From NCBI GenBank assembly GCA_030433355.1, contig JAUIMG010000001.1:372001-436000 (forward strand): a stretch of DNA of 64,000 bases. Reading direction: 5' to 3'. Positions 9,231-18,469 of the stretch are shown piece by piece. The DNA comes from Bacteroidia bacterium (GTDB lineage Bacteria > Bacteroidota > Bacteroidia > Flavobacteriales_E > Vicingaceae). The position numbers and the translations under genes were made by a program. Within the stretch, counting starts at the first letter, position 1; each line of letters opens with the position of its first letter. The notes under the pieces are model-generated. The model worked only from the letters and a program-made list of their open reading frames with translations, was not told the DNA's origin and made no database searches.

Positions 9231-11396
9231 TTATTGAACTATAAGTTTTTTAGTAGCTACTTCTCCCGCAGTTTCAACACTAATAAAGTAAACCCCTTTA
9301 GGCAACTCATCTAGGTTAATTTGAAACCTATACTCTGTAGAATTCATTCTACCATTAAAAACAGATTTAATTCTCTTTCCTAACATGTCTTGGATGTTAA
9401 TTTCTACTTGGCCACTTTCTTTTGGCAAGAAGGTCAGATTAACAATGTCTTCAGCTGGATTAGGATAAACAGTTAAATATTCTTCTAAACTTCTATCTTC
9501 TTCAATTCCTACAGTTTGACCAAGGATTCTAAAATCATCTATAAACATATTATTACCATCTCCATGCTCTAACTCAATCATAAATTTAACAGCATCTGAA
9601 TTTTTAACAAGACCAGGAATAAACTGAGATGGTATTGTAACTGTTCTCCATTGGTTTCCTTGTGTAGGAAAGAAGTTTGAAGTTTGACTGTTATTATCAT
9701 AAGCAAAAAATGCTGGAGTTGTAGATAAGATAACTGTCCATGTTGCCCCGCAATTTAATGAGTATAAGAGGTTTAACTTATCATTGCTATTTGATGTTCT
9801 TCTTCTATAAGCTACATCAAAAACAATACTTGGATTCAATACATCTGTCATTTTTAAAGTTGGAGAAATCACTTTGTCTTTCCCGCTAACATAGGAACCA
9901 CTTAAGTTATTAATCCACAAGCTTGAAGAACCATTCTTAGATGCAAAAGTTGCTCTTTGCCAAGCAGGGTCTCCTGTAGTAACTTGCTCATTAATCACTA
10001 CCCAATCGTTTGCAAATGATGTTGCATTTTCAAAACCCTCTACGTAGTTAAAGGCAGAGTATCTAGAATTTGAATCAGTTACATGTACATAATTAGAAAG
10101 CACTAAACTATCTGTTCCTGTAGAATTTGAAACTCTAAGAGTTACACTGTAATTACCACCTGTATTATAAGTAATTGTTGGAGAAGCTTGCGTTGAAGTT
10201 GAAGGGGTTCCTCCAGGGAATGACCAGCTGTAGGATGTAATTGGCCCACCATAACTTTCTTCAGCAAAAGTAATAGAGCCTCCTTGGCATACGAATCTAT
10301 CAAAGGCCAAAATCTCAGGAATTGGAATACAAGGAGCAGCAGTATATCCATCATTAGTTCCTGTTAATCTTGCATTAGCTGTATCTGCAATTGGAGCAAT
10401 TCTTGTCGCTCCATTAATAGCAGCTAGCATTCTTCTTTTCTGACCATCAGTAAACATTCCTAAACAACTTAAACCATAGCCCATATAGTTTTCTAATTGA
10501 TCGGGAACGTTAGAACTATAGGGGTTAGGATTTGAAGCTATTCCACCTGAAGCATCATTAGTACATGTATTTAGACTAAAACTACAAGAGTTGTTATTAT
10601 CATCAAATTGAGGTGGTGTATCACAAACAAAATCTCCCGTATTCTGACAACTACTCCCACACGAGCCTTGGAATGTGTGTAATAGATTAATAGCATGACC
10701 CATTTCATGAGTTACTGTTCTGCCATCCGTACCTTGGGCTGCTTCTATGGAACCCCATTCGTCTGCTCTAACAACTACTCCATAGGTTGATCTAATTCCT
10801 TGAGTAAAGCCTGGAAATTGGGCAAAACCTAAAATAGTGCCAGTTCCTCCACCCGAAATTGAATTTACAATCCATACATTCATGTAATATCTTAGTGAAC
10901 TAGTATTCCAAGAAACCAAACTTTTCGGCTCATTTCTCTTATTAAATGTAATGTAGCTATTGGTTCTTGTTATCCCTTCCGTACAATTGCCATTCTCGTC
11001 CAATTTAGCTAATCTGAATTCAATTCCAGCATTAGCTATATATGGCTTAAAAACTGTTCTTACAGCAGATGTATCCGCATTTAACTTGCTAAAATCTTCA
11101 TTTATAATTCTTATCCCATCGTCAATCTGAGCTTTGGAAATATTTCCGATACCATTATAATGTATTACATGAACAACCGTTGGGATAATTATTTTTCCGT
11201 TCATTTTATTAATGCTAAGTCTCCCTTGATTTTTTAATTGTTCAACTCTTTCATTAATAGCTGCTGCTCTCATTTCAGGATTTGCATCAAAATAACTTTC
11301 CAGCATCTGGTCAGATGCACACCATTCTCCTTGTGCATTTACTAAAAATGTAGAGGAAATAATTACAAGTGATATAAATAATCTAAGTAGCTTCAT
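9231..11396 (-). CDS. T9SS-secreted M43 (pappalysin-like) metalloprotease with PKD domain
   Basis: This 721-residue protein has a signal peptide cut after Ala21, leaving Gln22. The catalytic domain (about 70-340) has the zinc motif HEMGHAINLLH with His230, Glu231, His234 and His240, and a Met-turn-like YMGYGLSC. A PKD-type beta-sandwich follows (about 355-440; SYSWSFPGGTPSTS, NYSVTLRVSN). A jelly-roll-like segment comes next. The last 80 residues are a T9SS type A sorting domain (VYPNPAEDIVNLTF ... LPKGVYFISV ... KKLIVQ). It should be exported across the outer membrane and released or surface anchored as an extracellular protease. It starts 3 bases after the dehydrogenase gene and is probably in one transcript with it. 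Confidence 0.92.
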   Translation of the reverse strand: MKLLRLFISLVIISSTFLVNAQGEWCASDQMLESYFDANPEMRAAAINERVEQLKNQGRLSINKMNGKIIIPTVVHVIHYNGIGNISKAQIDDGIRIINEDFSKLNADTSAVRTVFKPYIANAGIEFRLAKLDENGNCTEGITRTNSYITFNKRNEPKSLVSWNTSSLRYYMNVWIVNSISGGGTGTILGFAQFPGFTQGIRSTYGVVVRADEWGSIEAAQGTDGRTVTHEMGHAINLLHTFQGSCGSSCQNTGDFVCDTPPQFDDNNNSCSFSLNTCTNDASGGIASNPNPYSSNVPDQLENYMGYGLSCLGMFTDGQKRRMLAAINGATRIAPIADTANARLTGTNDGYTAAPCIPIPEILAFDRFVCQGGSITFAEESYGGPITSYSWSFPGGTPSTSTQASPTITYNTGGNYSVTLRVSNSTGTDSLVLSNYVHVTDSNSRYSAFNYVEGFENATSFANDWVVINEQVTTGDPAWQRATFASKNGSSSLWINNLSGSYVSGKDKVISPTLKMTDVLNPSIVFDVAYRRRTSNSNDKLNLLYSLNCGATWTVILSTTPAFFAYDNNSQTSNFFPTQGNQWRTVTIPSQFIPGLVKNSDAVKFMIELEHGDGNNMFIDDFRILGQTVGIEEDRSLEEYLTVYPNPAEDIVNLTFLPKESGQVEINIQDMLGKRIKSVFNGRMNSTEYRFQINLDELPKGVYFISVETAGEVATKKLIVQ

Positions 11397-11399
11397 TTT

Positions 11400-12140
11400 T
11401 TAATTTTTAATATCATTAATGGAAACAATCGTTTCCATTTTCGCAAAAAGCAAGTTAAAATTAAGCAATATTAATCTAGCAGTTTGTTGTGCAGTTTGCA
11501 AATCGTTGTTTTTAAAGTAATCTAAAAACACTTGCTTAGAAGAAAAGTTCCTTTCCTCTGATTCTCTAATTTGACTTTGCATTTCTGTGTCAATAACTCC
11601 TGGCTTCAAATTTCTATTCCACAATTGTTTAGCATGCATTTTATTCTCTTTACTAATAACTTCATCAAACATTTGAAGAGCTGCCTTTGAAGAGCAATAT
11701 AAACTCCAACCATCCATGGCTCTATTAGCAGCTCCAGTTCCTATATTTAAAACGAATTTTTTTGCCCTTTGGTTGCATGTAGCATTATACAACTTACTTA
11801 TTAAAATCAGTGGTGCAGTATAGTTTAATTGAATACTATGAATAATTGTCTCTTCTTTTAAAGAGAAAAACGGTTTTACTTCACCAAGAGTACCTGCATT
11901 ATTGATCAAAACAATACTTTCCTGCCTATCCTCTATTTCAAATTCAAACTGCCTTAATTTTTCTATATCAGATAAATCAAGATACTTATGGCTGTAATTT
12001 GGATGCTCAATAGAACAACTTCTACTTATTCCTACAATTGAGAAACCACCATCCAAAAACTCTTGTGCTATTGCTTTCCCAAGCCCTCGACTAGTTCCTG
12101 TAATAAATACTTTGGTTGTTTTAGGATTCATCTGATGCAT
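11400..12140 (-). CDS. Short-chain dehydrogenase/reductase (YueD/benzil reductase-like)
   Basis: This cytoplasmic SDR of 246 residues has the NAD(P) motif TGTSRGLG near the N terminus, NNAG in the middle and the catalytic pair in YCSSK. The pattern GWSLYCSSKAALQMF resembles the benzil reductase (YueD) branch, whose substrates are poorly defined. The position that usually holds the catalytic Ser reads NIGTGA, so Thr may substitute. I chose the ATG at 12140. A second ATG at 12131 is equally possible. A longer form from the TTG at 12149 would overlap the metB stop. It lies between metB and the metalloprotease with gaps of 5 and 3 bases. Confidence 0.85.
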   Translation of the reverse strand: MHQMNPKTTKVFITGTSRGLGKAIAQEFLDGGFSIVGISRSCSIEHPNYSHKYLDLSDIEKLRQFEFEIEDRQESIVLINNAGTLGEVKPFFSLKEETIIHSIQLNYTAPLILISKLYNATCNQRAKKFVLNIGTGAANRAMDGWSLYCSSKAALQMFDEVISKENKMHAKQLWNRNLKPGVIDTEMQSQIRESEERNFSSKQVFLDYFKNNDLQTAQQTARLILLNFNLLFAKMETIVSINDIKN

Positions 12141-12145
12141 TTTAA

Positions 12146-13300
12146 TCAATTAAGTGCTTGCTTTAAATCCTTGATCAGATCATCAACATCTTCAACTCCT
12201 ACACTTAGCCTAATTAGTGAATCTACAACTCCAGTTTTAATCCTTTCTTCCAAAGGAATTGCTGCATGGGTCATTGTTGCAGGATGACAGCACAAAGATT
12301 CAACTCCCCCTAAAGACTCAGCCAAAGTAAAAAGTCTGAAGGAAGACATCACTCTAAAGGCAGCTTCTTTGCTATCTTCTCTTAATTTGAAAGATATCAT
12401 TCCTCCAAAATCTCTCATCTGACTTTTTGCAATGCTATGATTTGGGTGGTCTTCAAAACCAGGCCAATAAACCTGTTCTACTTTAGGGTGATTTCTTAAA
12501 TACTCCGCTATTACTCTTCCATTCAAGCAATGCCTTTCCATTCTTAAATGCAAGGTTTTTATTCCTCGAAGAGTTAAAAAACTATCCATTGGGCTACAAA
12601 TTGCTCCGCTACTATTTTGGATAAAATAAAGTTGCTTAGCAAGTTCTTCGTCTTTGCATATTAATGCTCCCATCACCACATCTGAATGACCTGCAATATA
12701 TTTTGTTATGGAATGCATTACAATGTCAGCCCCTAAATCTAAAGGATTTTGTAGAAAAGGAGTCGCAAATGTGTTATCCACGACCAAAGTCTTCCCTTTC
12801 TTCTTACAAATTTTTGCTAATCCTTTTATATCGATGATATTCATCATAGGATTGGTAGGTGTTTCGGCCCAAACTAATTTCGTTTTATCACTAATAGATT
12901 TTTCTACTTCAGAAAGATTTTCCATTGGAATAAACTTAAACTCTATTCCGAAATTTTGAAAAATCCTAGTAAATAAACGGTAAGAACCGCCATATAAATC
13001 ATTTGTAGAAATAACCTCATCTCCTGATTTCAGCGTTTTCAAAACAGCATCAATTGCTGCTAATCCGCTTCCGAAACACACCCCATATTTCCCATTTTCT
13101 AAAGCTGCCAAATTATCTTCTAATGCTTTTCTAGTTGGATTTCCTGTTCTAGAATACTCGAAGCCTTTATGAGCCCCAGGACTTTCCTGATAATAAGTTG
13201 TAGTTTGATAAATTGGAGTCATAACGGCTCCAGTTGTTGGGTCTGGTTCTACTCCGGCATGTATAGCCTTGGTAGCAAATTTCATTTCTGAATTTTTCAT
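12146..13300 (-). CDS. metB: Cystathionine gamma-synthase (trans-sulfuration PLP enzyme)
   Basis: This 384-residue Cys/Met metabolism PLP enzyme has conserved segments TPIYQTTTY, YSRTGNPT, GLAAID, ETPTNPM and VDNTFATP. The PLP lysine lies in HSITKYIAGHSDV, and the C-terminal SLGGVESL and RLSVGVED are typical. The family makes cystathionine from an activated homoserine and cysteine, or cleaves it; gamma-synthase and gamma-lyase cannot be told apart safely by eye. The start is the ATG at 13300; a TTG two codons upstream is less likely. It is the first gene of a tight minus-strand unit. Confidence 0.88.
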   Translation of the reverse strand: MKNSEMKFATKAIHAGVEPDPTTGAVMTPIYQTTTYYQESPGAHKGFEYSRTGNPTRKALEDNLAALENGKYGVCFGSGLAAIDAVLKTLKSGDEVISTNDLYGGSYRLFTRIFQNFGIEFKFIPMENLSEVEKSISDKTKLVWAETPTNPMMNIIDIKGLAKICKKKGKTLVVDNTFATPFLQNPLDLGADIVMHSITKYIAGHSDVVMGALICKDEELAKQLYFIQNSSGAICSPMDSFLTLRGIKTLHLRMERHCLNGRVIAEYLRNHPKVEQVYWPGFEDHPNHSIAKSQMRDFGGMISFKLREDSKEAAFRVMSSFRLFTLAESLGGVESLCCHPATMTHAAIPLEERIKTGVVDSLIRLSVGVEDVDDLIKDLKQALN

Positions 13301-13348
13301 CTTCAAATTGATTTATGCGAATTTAAGGCTTGCTATTGTTAGAGTCTA

Positions 13349-14386
13349 CTAATGGGTTCGCTTTATCCAACGAGGTAATATAATTGCGCCTATAAAAAGG
13401 TATGGGTAGTAACTTATTAATCTCCAAAGAAATGCCAAAGCAGCTGCCAATCCATAAGGAATAAAATCTTTTAAAAAGCCTGAAAATGCTATTTCTGCAA
13501 CTCCTGTACTGCCCGGTGTGGGACTAATCAACATGATTACCCACATCACCAACTGACGAGCATAAATCAAAAGATGATCATCTACTAATATAAAAGCAAG
13601 AATAATAAAGTTCACAACCCAATATCTTGCTGTCCAAGAAAAAAAGGTTGCGGCAAAAGCTTTTAACCAAAACTTAAAGGGCTTCATTCTTAATTCTTTA
13701 GAAGTAACCATAATATCATCACCTACTTCTGCTGCTGCTACTCTCCACCTTCTTAAAAATGGTAATCTAAACACTTGGAGCAAAACCCATTTAAACCCTC
13801 TTGGACGAAAAAATACTGCATATAAAATAGCTGTTGTAAGAAATACTATAAAGAAATAGCCGACCAAAAATATACCTTGTGTACCTAAAGTAACTCCAAA
13901 TATTGTCTTCTCTAGAGCAACAGGGAATAAATCATTATAACCCACCAGAAGAATAATTAATGGGACCATTATTATATAGAACAGTTCATCTAAAAATGCA
14001 GTTGTCATTACTACAGCTGTGCTCCTTCCTACAGAAACTCCTTCTTTATTTACAAGATAAATTGCTACTCCCGATCCACCAACAACTGATGGGGTAATTG
14101 CTGATGCAAATTCCCAAAGCATTATGGTTTGAAAACTCTGTTTCCAATTCAATTTGTAGTCTGTTAGTATACGAATACGAATCATATAGGCAAAATCTCT
14201 AGTTGCCATCATAATCAATGCAACAAATATCCAAAAAGTAGACCCCCAACTCCAACTTGTGTTTTCAAAAGCAGCAGGGTCATAACTACGATATAACAAA
14301 TAACTAGCTACTGCTAAACCAATAAGAATGGTTAACCAAATTCTGCCGGGAGAAAAAAGCTTTAATGCATTAGGCTTTTGTGTCAT
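13349..14386 (-). CDS. Flippase-like membrane protein (LPG synthase TM / UPF0104 family)
   Basis: This 345-residue inner-membrane protein has about eight hydrophobic segments. The family signature is visible as SVVGGSGVAIYLVNKEG with a conserved loop, and SPTPGSTGVAEIAFSGF near the C terminus. The family includes the membrane half of lysylphosphatidylglycerol synthase and glycan-lipid associated proteins such as AglD. No aminoacyl-transferase domain is attached, so lysyl-PG synthesis is not supported. Lipid or glycan-lipid movement is an inference from the family. It is divergent from the ArsC-like gene. Confidence 0.82.
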   Translation of the reverse strand: MTQKPNALKLFSPGRIWLTILIGLAVASYLLYRSYDPAAFENTSWSWGSTFWIFVALIMMATRDFAYMIRIRILTDYKLNWKQSFQTIMLWEFASAITPSVVGGSGVAIYLVNKEGVSVGRSTAVVMTTAFLDELFYIIMVPLIILLVGYNDLFPVALEKTIFGVTLGTQGIFLVGYFFIVFLTTAILYAVFFRPRGFKWVLLQVFRLPFLRRWRVAAAEVGDDIMVTSKELRMKPFKFWLKAFAATFFSWTARYWVVNFIILAFILVDDHLLIYARQLVMWVIMLISPTPGSTGVAEIAFSGFLKDFIPYGLAAALAFLWRLISYYPYLFIGAIILPRWIKRTH

Positions 14387-14411
14387 ATAATCTTAATCTA
14401 TGCTACTTTTG
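14378..14411 (+). promoter_or_regulatory. Promoter of the ArsC-like / EamA unit
   Basis: TTG at 14378-14380 and TACTTTTG at 14404-14411 are 23 bases apart, which fits the Flavobacterium consensus TTG-N17-23-TAnnTTTG. The -7 box ends 19 bases before the ATG at 14431. Confidence 0.6.
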
Positions 14412-14430
14412 ACATTCTAAATTTCTAAAA

Positions 14431-14784
14431 ATGAAAAAGGGCTTTTACCTCTCCACTTGTTCAACTTGCAAAAGAATTCTAAAAGAAATAAATTTTGATT
14501 CAAGCTTTGAATTGCAAGATATCAAAACTAACAAAATTAGTAGTGAAGAATTAGACCAAATGAAAATGCTAGCAGGTAGCTATGAAAACCTTTTTAGCAG
14601 AAAAGCCATGAAATATAGAAGTATGGGGCTCAATAATAAAGATTTAAAAGAAGAAGATTATAGGAAGTTAATACTTGAGGAATATACTTTTTTAAAGAGA
14701 CCTGTTTTCGTTTTTGACGATGCCATATTTATAGGATCTACAAAAAAGAATGTTGAATTACTTAAACAGTATTTGGCCTCTTGA
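14431..14784 (+). CDS. ArsC/Spx-family thioredoxin-fold protein
   Basis: This 117-residue cytoplasmic protein has CSTCKR near the N terminus (the CxxC-type ArsC active-site loop). The C-terminal segment FLKRPVFVFDDAIFIGS corresponds to the Arg-Pro turn shared by ArsC and Spx. The length matches the family. Glutaredoxin-coupled arsenate reduction is the database label for such proteins, but no ars operon genes lie nearby, so the true substrate is open. The TTG start of the EamA gene overlaps its stop, so the two are co-translated. Confidence 0.82.
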   Translation: MKKGFYLSTCSTCKRILKEINFDSSFELQDIKTNKISSEELDQMKMLAGSYENLFSRKAMKYRSMGLNNKDLKEEDYRKLILEEYTFLKRPVFVFDDAIFIGSTKKNVELLKQYLAS

Positions 14785-15689
14785 AAAGAATAAATATTGG
14801 GGTTTTAGCTCATTTAGCACTCTTAGGTGCTAATCTTATCTATGGAATCAACTATTCTGTTGCCAAAGAATTAATGCCCAATTATATCCAACCATTTGGA
14901 TTTATATTCTGCAGAGTAATTGGAGCTCTACTTCTTTTTTGGCTCTTTGGATTGAGTCAGAAAAGAGAGAAAATTAGTAGAAGGGATTTTGGCCGATTAG
15001 TGCTTTGTGGAATGTTTGGAGTCGCAGCCAACCAATTAATGTTTTTTTATGGATTAAATATTACTACACCAATAAATGCGGCCATAATTATGACTTGCAA
15101 CCCAATTCTAGTTTTGATTATTTCTGCAGCCTTAATAGGCGAAAGAATAACACCTGTTAAGGTATTGGGCATATTTATAGGTTTAGCAGGAGCAGCAGGA
15201 ATTATCTTAAACGGAAAAGAATTAGCTATAAGTTCAGACAACTTTCTTGGCGACCTTTTTATCTTTCTCAATGCAACTTCTTATGCAATTTATTTAGTAA
15301 CTGTTAAACCCTTAATGAATAGATATGAAGCAACCACTGTCATTAAATGGGTTTTCCTTTTCGGGTTTTTATTCGTTTTTCCATTTGGATTTAATGAATT
15401 CACTGTAATAAATTGGGAAAGCTTTGATTCCAAAGTTTGGGGAGCATTTGCTTTTGTTATTATTGGAACAACCTTTTTGGCTTATCTATTTAACATATTT
15501 GCATTGAAACAGTTGAACCCATCTGTTGTAAGTAGCTATATTTATTCTCAACCTTTAATAGCTAGTGTAGTAGCTTTAGCAATGCAAAAAGATGAACTCA
15601 CTATCATAAAAGTAGTTTCAGCTGTATTCATTTTTATGGGTGTTTATCTCGTAAGTATTAGAAATAGAAAGGCTTCTGTAAATTCTTAA
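14781..15689 (+). CDS. EamA-family (DMT) transporter
   Basis: This 302-residue inner-membrane protein has two EamA halves and about ten hydrophobic helices; the typical turns ALIGERITP and ILNG are present. The start is a TTG at 14781 that overlaps the preceding stop as TTGA. The next ATG is 33 codons in and would delete the first helix, so TTG is the believable start. The family exports small metabolites or amino acids; the substrate cannot be read from sequence. A second, diverged EamA transporter lies at 62966. Confidence 0.85.
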   Translation: MKRINIGVLAHLALLGANLIYGINYSVAKELMPNYIQPFGFIFCRVIGALLLFWLFGLSQKREKISRRDFGRLVLCGMFGVAANQLMFFYGLNITTPINAAIIMTCNPILVLIISAALIGERITPVKVLGIFIGLAGAAGIILNGKELAISSDNFLGDLFIFLNATSYAIYLVTVKPLMNRYEATTVIKWVFLFGFLFVFPFGFNEFTVINWESFDSKVWGAFAFVIIGTTFLAYLFNIFALKQLNPSVVSSYIYSQPLIASVVALAMQKDELTIIKVVSAVFIFMGVYLVSIRNRKASVNS

Positions 15690-15714
15690 ATTTACTGCTC
15701 TATAATTCCATCCT

Positions 15715-16587
15715 ATGATTCAATCAATGACAGGTTATGGCAAATCAGAAGGTTTGCTTTCAAACAATAAAATAAGTGTCCAATTAAAGTCGCTCAACAG
15801 CAAACAATCTGATATACATGTTAAAATTCCAAATAGCTTTAGGGAGAAAGAGCTAGAATATCGAAAATTGTTAAGTAATCTATTGGGTAGAGGTAAAATT
15901 GAATTATACATTCAATATGAGTCGCAATCTGAAAACTCCAATTTTAAAGTAAACGAAGATGCTTTTAAAAGTTACTATAAGCAGTTAAAAGCCATTAAAG
16001 AAGACTTGGGTGATTCTGCAGATGATATAAGCCTGATAGTTAGCCGATTCCCCGAAATAGTTATCAATGAAGAAGAAGAATTAGAGGATGAAGAGTGGGA
16101 AAAAATTGAAGATCTAATTCAAAAATGTGCATCCAATTTAATACAATTTAGAGAAGCAGAAGGGGAAAAACTTTACTTAGATCTGAAATCTCATATTGAT
16201 AATATACTTTCTCTGCTAAATGACGCATTAAGGTTTGAAGAAGAAAGAACACAAACTGTGAAAGAGCGTTTAAAAAAGAATATTGATGAAACAATTGATT
16301 CCTCCAAATTAGATAAAGACAGATTTGAACAAGAGCTTATTTACTATATGGAAAAATTTGATATCTCGGAAGAGAAAGTCAGACTCAAAGGACACTGTGA
16401 TTACTTTTTAGAATGCATGAATATGCCTGCAGGGCAAGGAAGAAAGTTGGGTTTTATTGGTCAAGAAATAGGCAGAGAAATAAATACACTAGGTTCTAAA
16501 GCTAATCATGGAGAAATGCAAAAACTAGTTGTTCAAATGAAAGATGAATTAGAAAAGATTAAAGAACAAGTTCTAAACGTATGGTAA
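15715..16587 (+). CDS. yicC: YicC/YloC-family endoribonuclease
   Basis: This 290-residue protein begins MIQSMTGYGKSEG, the family signature. It ends with the conserved segment GRKLGFIGQEIGREINTLGSKA. The family is linked to RNA turnover and stationary-phase adaptation. It overlaps gmk by seven bases, and gmk overlaps nadD, so all three form one transcript. yicC-gmk adjacency is common in bacteria. Confidence 0.93.
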   Translation: MIQSMTGYGKSEGLLSNNKISVQLKSLNSKQSDIHVKIPNSFREKELEYRKLLSNLLGRGKIELYIQYESQSENSNFKVNEDAFKSYYKQLKAIKEDLGDSADDISLIVSRFPEIVINEEEELEDEEWEKIEDLIQKCASNLIQFREAEGEKLYLDLKSHIDNILSLLNDALRFEEERTQTVKERLKKNIDETIDSSKLDKDRFEQELIYYMEKFDISEEKVRLKGHCDYFLECMNMPAGQGRKLGFIGQEIGREINTLGSKANHGEMQKLVVQMKDELEKIKEQVLNVW

Positions 16588-17150
16588 AAGGGAAATGCAT
16601 CATATTTTCGGCACCTTCAGGAGCAGGTAAAACTACTTTAGTTCACCATTTATTAGAGCAAGAATTAGGAATAGAGTTCTCCATTTCTGCCTGTACAAGA
16701 GAAAAAAGAGGTGAAGAAATAGATGGGAAAGACTATTACTTTTTAAGCATAAATGACTTTAAAGACAAGATTAAGAAAGAGGAATTTGTTGAATGGGAAG
16801 AGGTGTATAAAGATCATTTTTATGGCACACTGAAAAAAGAAGTTCAACGAATATGGGAGGAGGGAAAAACTGTGATTTTTGATGTTGATGTTGTAGGTGG
16901 CTTAAACCTAAAACAATATTTTGGTGAACAGGCTCTTTCTATTTTTGTTATGCCACCAAGTCTTAAGGTTTTAGAAAAAAGATTAAGAGGAAGAGGAACT
17001 GATACAGAGGAAAGAATCTCGATAAGATTAAATAAAGCAAAGGAAGAATTGATTAAAGCAGATCTTTTTGACTATGTCATTTTGAATGATGATTTACAGA
17101 AGGCAAAAAAAGCAGTTCATTTTATCGCTCAAAAGTTTATAAACGGATGA
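16581..17150 (+). CDS. gmk: Guanylate kinase
   Basis: This 189-residue kinase phosphorylates GMP to GDP in the cytoplasm. The P-loop is APSGAGKTT (residues 10-18). The GMP-binding region (SACTREKRGEEIDGKDYYF) and the segment EWEEVYKDHFYGT follow. The length is standard. It overlaps both neighbours. Confidence 0.97.
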   Translation: MVKGKCIIFSAPSGAGKTTLVHHLLEQELGIEFSISACTREKRGEEIDGKDYYFLSINDFKDKIKKEEFVEWEEVYKDHFYGTLKKEVQRIWEEGKTVIFDVDVVGGLNLKQYFGEQALSIFVMPPSLKVLEKRLRGRGTDTEERISIRLNKAKEELIKADLFDYVILNDDLQKAKKAVHFIAQKFING

Positions 17151-17722
17151 AAATAGGTTTGTTTTTTGGAACTTTTAACCCTGTTCATATTGGCCATATG
17201 GTTATAGCAAACTATATGGTAGAATACACCGATTTGGAACAAATTTGGATGGTTGTCACACCCCAAAATCCATTTAAGCAAAAGGAATCTATGTTAAAAG
17301 ATTACGACCGTTTACACCTAGTGAGATTAGCTATAGGTGATGACAATCGAATTAAGGGTTCTGATGCAGAATTTGGCTTACCTCAACCTAACTATACTTC
17401 AACTACATTAGCTTACTTAAAGGAAAAATATCCTGAAAACGATTTTGCATTAATCATGGGTGCAGACAACTTAAATCATTTTCACAAGTGGAAGAATCAT
17501 GAAATTATTTTAGAAAATCATGATTTATATGTTTATCCAAGGCTGGATGCCAATGAAGGAGGAGAATTCAGAAAACACTATAAAGTGAATTATGTAGACG
17601 CTCCTGTAATGAAAGTTTCTTCTTCTTTTATAAGAAAAGCTTTAACAGAAGGTAAAAATGTAAACTATTACATGCCTACTAATGTGGCCAAGTATGTAGA
17701 GGAAATGAATCTATACCGATAG
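17147..17722 (+). CDS. nadD: Nicotinate-nucleotide adenylyltransferase
   Basis: This 191-residue nucleotidyltransferase of NAD synthesis has the HxGH motif in FGTFNPVHIGHM and the nucleotide-binding SSSFIRKAL near the C terminus. GADNLNHFHKWKNH is typical of NadD. It overlaps gmk by ATGA. Its stop codon directly abuts the stop of the convergent purQ gene, with no base between them. Confidence 0.95.
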   Translation: MKIGLFFGTFNPVHIGHMVIANYMVEYTDLEQIWMVVTPQNPFKQKESMLKDYDRLHLVRLAIGDDNRIKGSDAEFGLPQPNYTSTTLAYLKEKYPENDFALIMGADNLNHFHKWKNHEIILENHDLYVYPRLDANEGGEFRKHYKVNYVDAPVMKVSSSFIRKALTEGKNVNYYMPTNVAKYVEEMNLYR

Positions 17723-18415
17723 TTAAGCCTCAACAGTTTGTAATATGGATTCAAATATTTTTAATCCATCTACATTACCCAATTCAATATCAGCAGCTCT
17801 TTCAGGGTGCGGCATCATTCCAAAAACGTTTCTATTTTTATTGCAAACACCTGCAATGTTATTCATAGATCCATTCGGATTTGATTCTTTTGTTACTTCA
17901 CCCGACTCATTACAATATCTATATATAACTTGATGATTTGCTTCAATTTCCTTTAGCATTTCTTCCGGAGCAAAGAATCTACCTTCTGCATGTGCAATTG
18001 GGATATTTAAGACCTCTTTAGTTGAAACAGACCTATTAATTATGCTCTCATTATTATCCGCTTTAATAAACGCATTTCTACACAAAAACTTTTGGTGATC
18101 ATTATGTAAAAGTGTTCCGGGTAGTAGTTTTGATTCGCATAAAATCTGAAATCCATTACATATGCCCATTACGTAGCCTCCATTATTAGCATGCTCTATA
18201 ACTTCTTTCATTATTGGGGAATAATTTGCAATAGCACCTGACCTCAGGTAATCCCCATAAGAAAAACCACCCGGTAAAACAATGAATTCTGCTCCATGTA
18301 AGTCATGGTCTTTATGCCAGAGTTCAACTACTTCGTTCCCTAGAAGATCTCTTAATACATATATCATATCTTGATCGCAGTTGGACCCTGGAAACGTAAT
18401 TACACCAAATTTCAT
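17723..18415 (-). CDS. purQ: Phosphoribosylformylglycinamidine synthase, glutaminase subunit
   Basis: This 230-residue class I glutamine amidotransferase starts with the PurQ pattern GVITFPGSNCDQD. The nucleophile Cys lies in MGICNGFQIL and the His/Glu pair in MMPHPERA. It supplies ammonia to the PurL subunit in de novo purine synthesis. It is a separate small subunit, not the large fused PurL, so the PurS/PurL partners should lie elsewhere. Confidence 0.96.
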   Translation of the reverse strand: MKFGVITFPGSNCDQDMIYVLRDLLGNEVVELWHKDHDLHGAEFIVLPGGFSYGDYLRSGAIANYSPIMKEVIEHANNGGYVMGICNGFQILCESKLLPGTLLHNDHQKFLCRNAFIKADNNESIINRSVSTKEVLNIPIAHAEGRFFAPEEMLKEIEANHQVIYRYCNESGEVTKESNPNGSMNNIAGVCNKNRNVFGMMPHPERAADIELGNVDGLKIFESILQTVEA

Positions 18416-18430
18416 GAAATATATTTTTTA

Positions 18431-18438
18431 CAAATTTA
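18431..18438 (-). promoter_or_regulatory. -7 box upstream of purQ
   Basis: On the minus strand this reads TAAATTTG, a full match to TAnnTTTG, 15 bases before the purQ ATG. No clear -33 TTG is present. Confidence 0.45.
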
Positions 18439-18469
18439 GCTATTGCAGATAGATTATTAGCTTAAAAAA

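Noticed and set aside
10678-10710. Asn in place of Gly in the protease zinc motif (HEMGHAINLLH)
   Set aside because: From memory, Asn at this position is common in Bacteroidota M43 proteases. The three His and the Glu are intact, so this is not a sign of inactivation.
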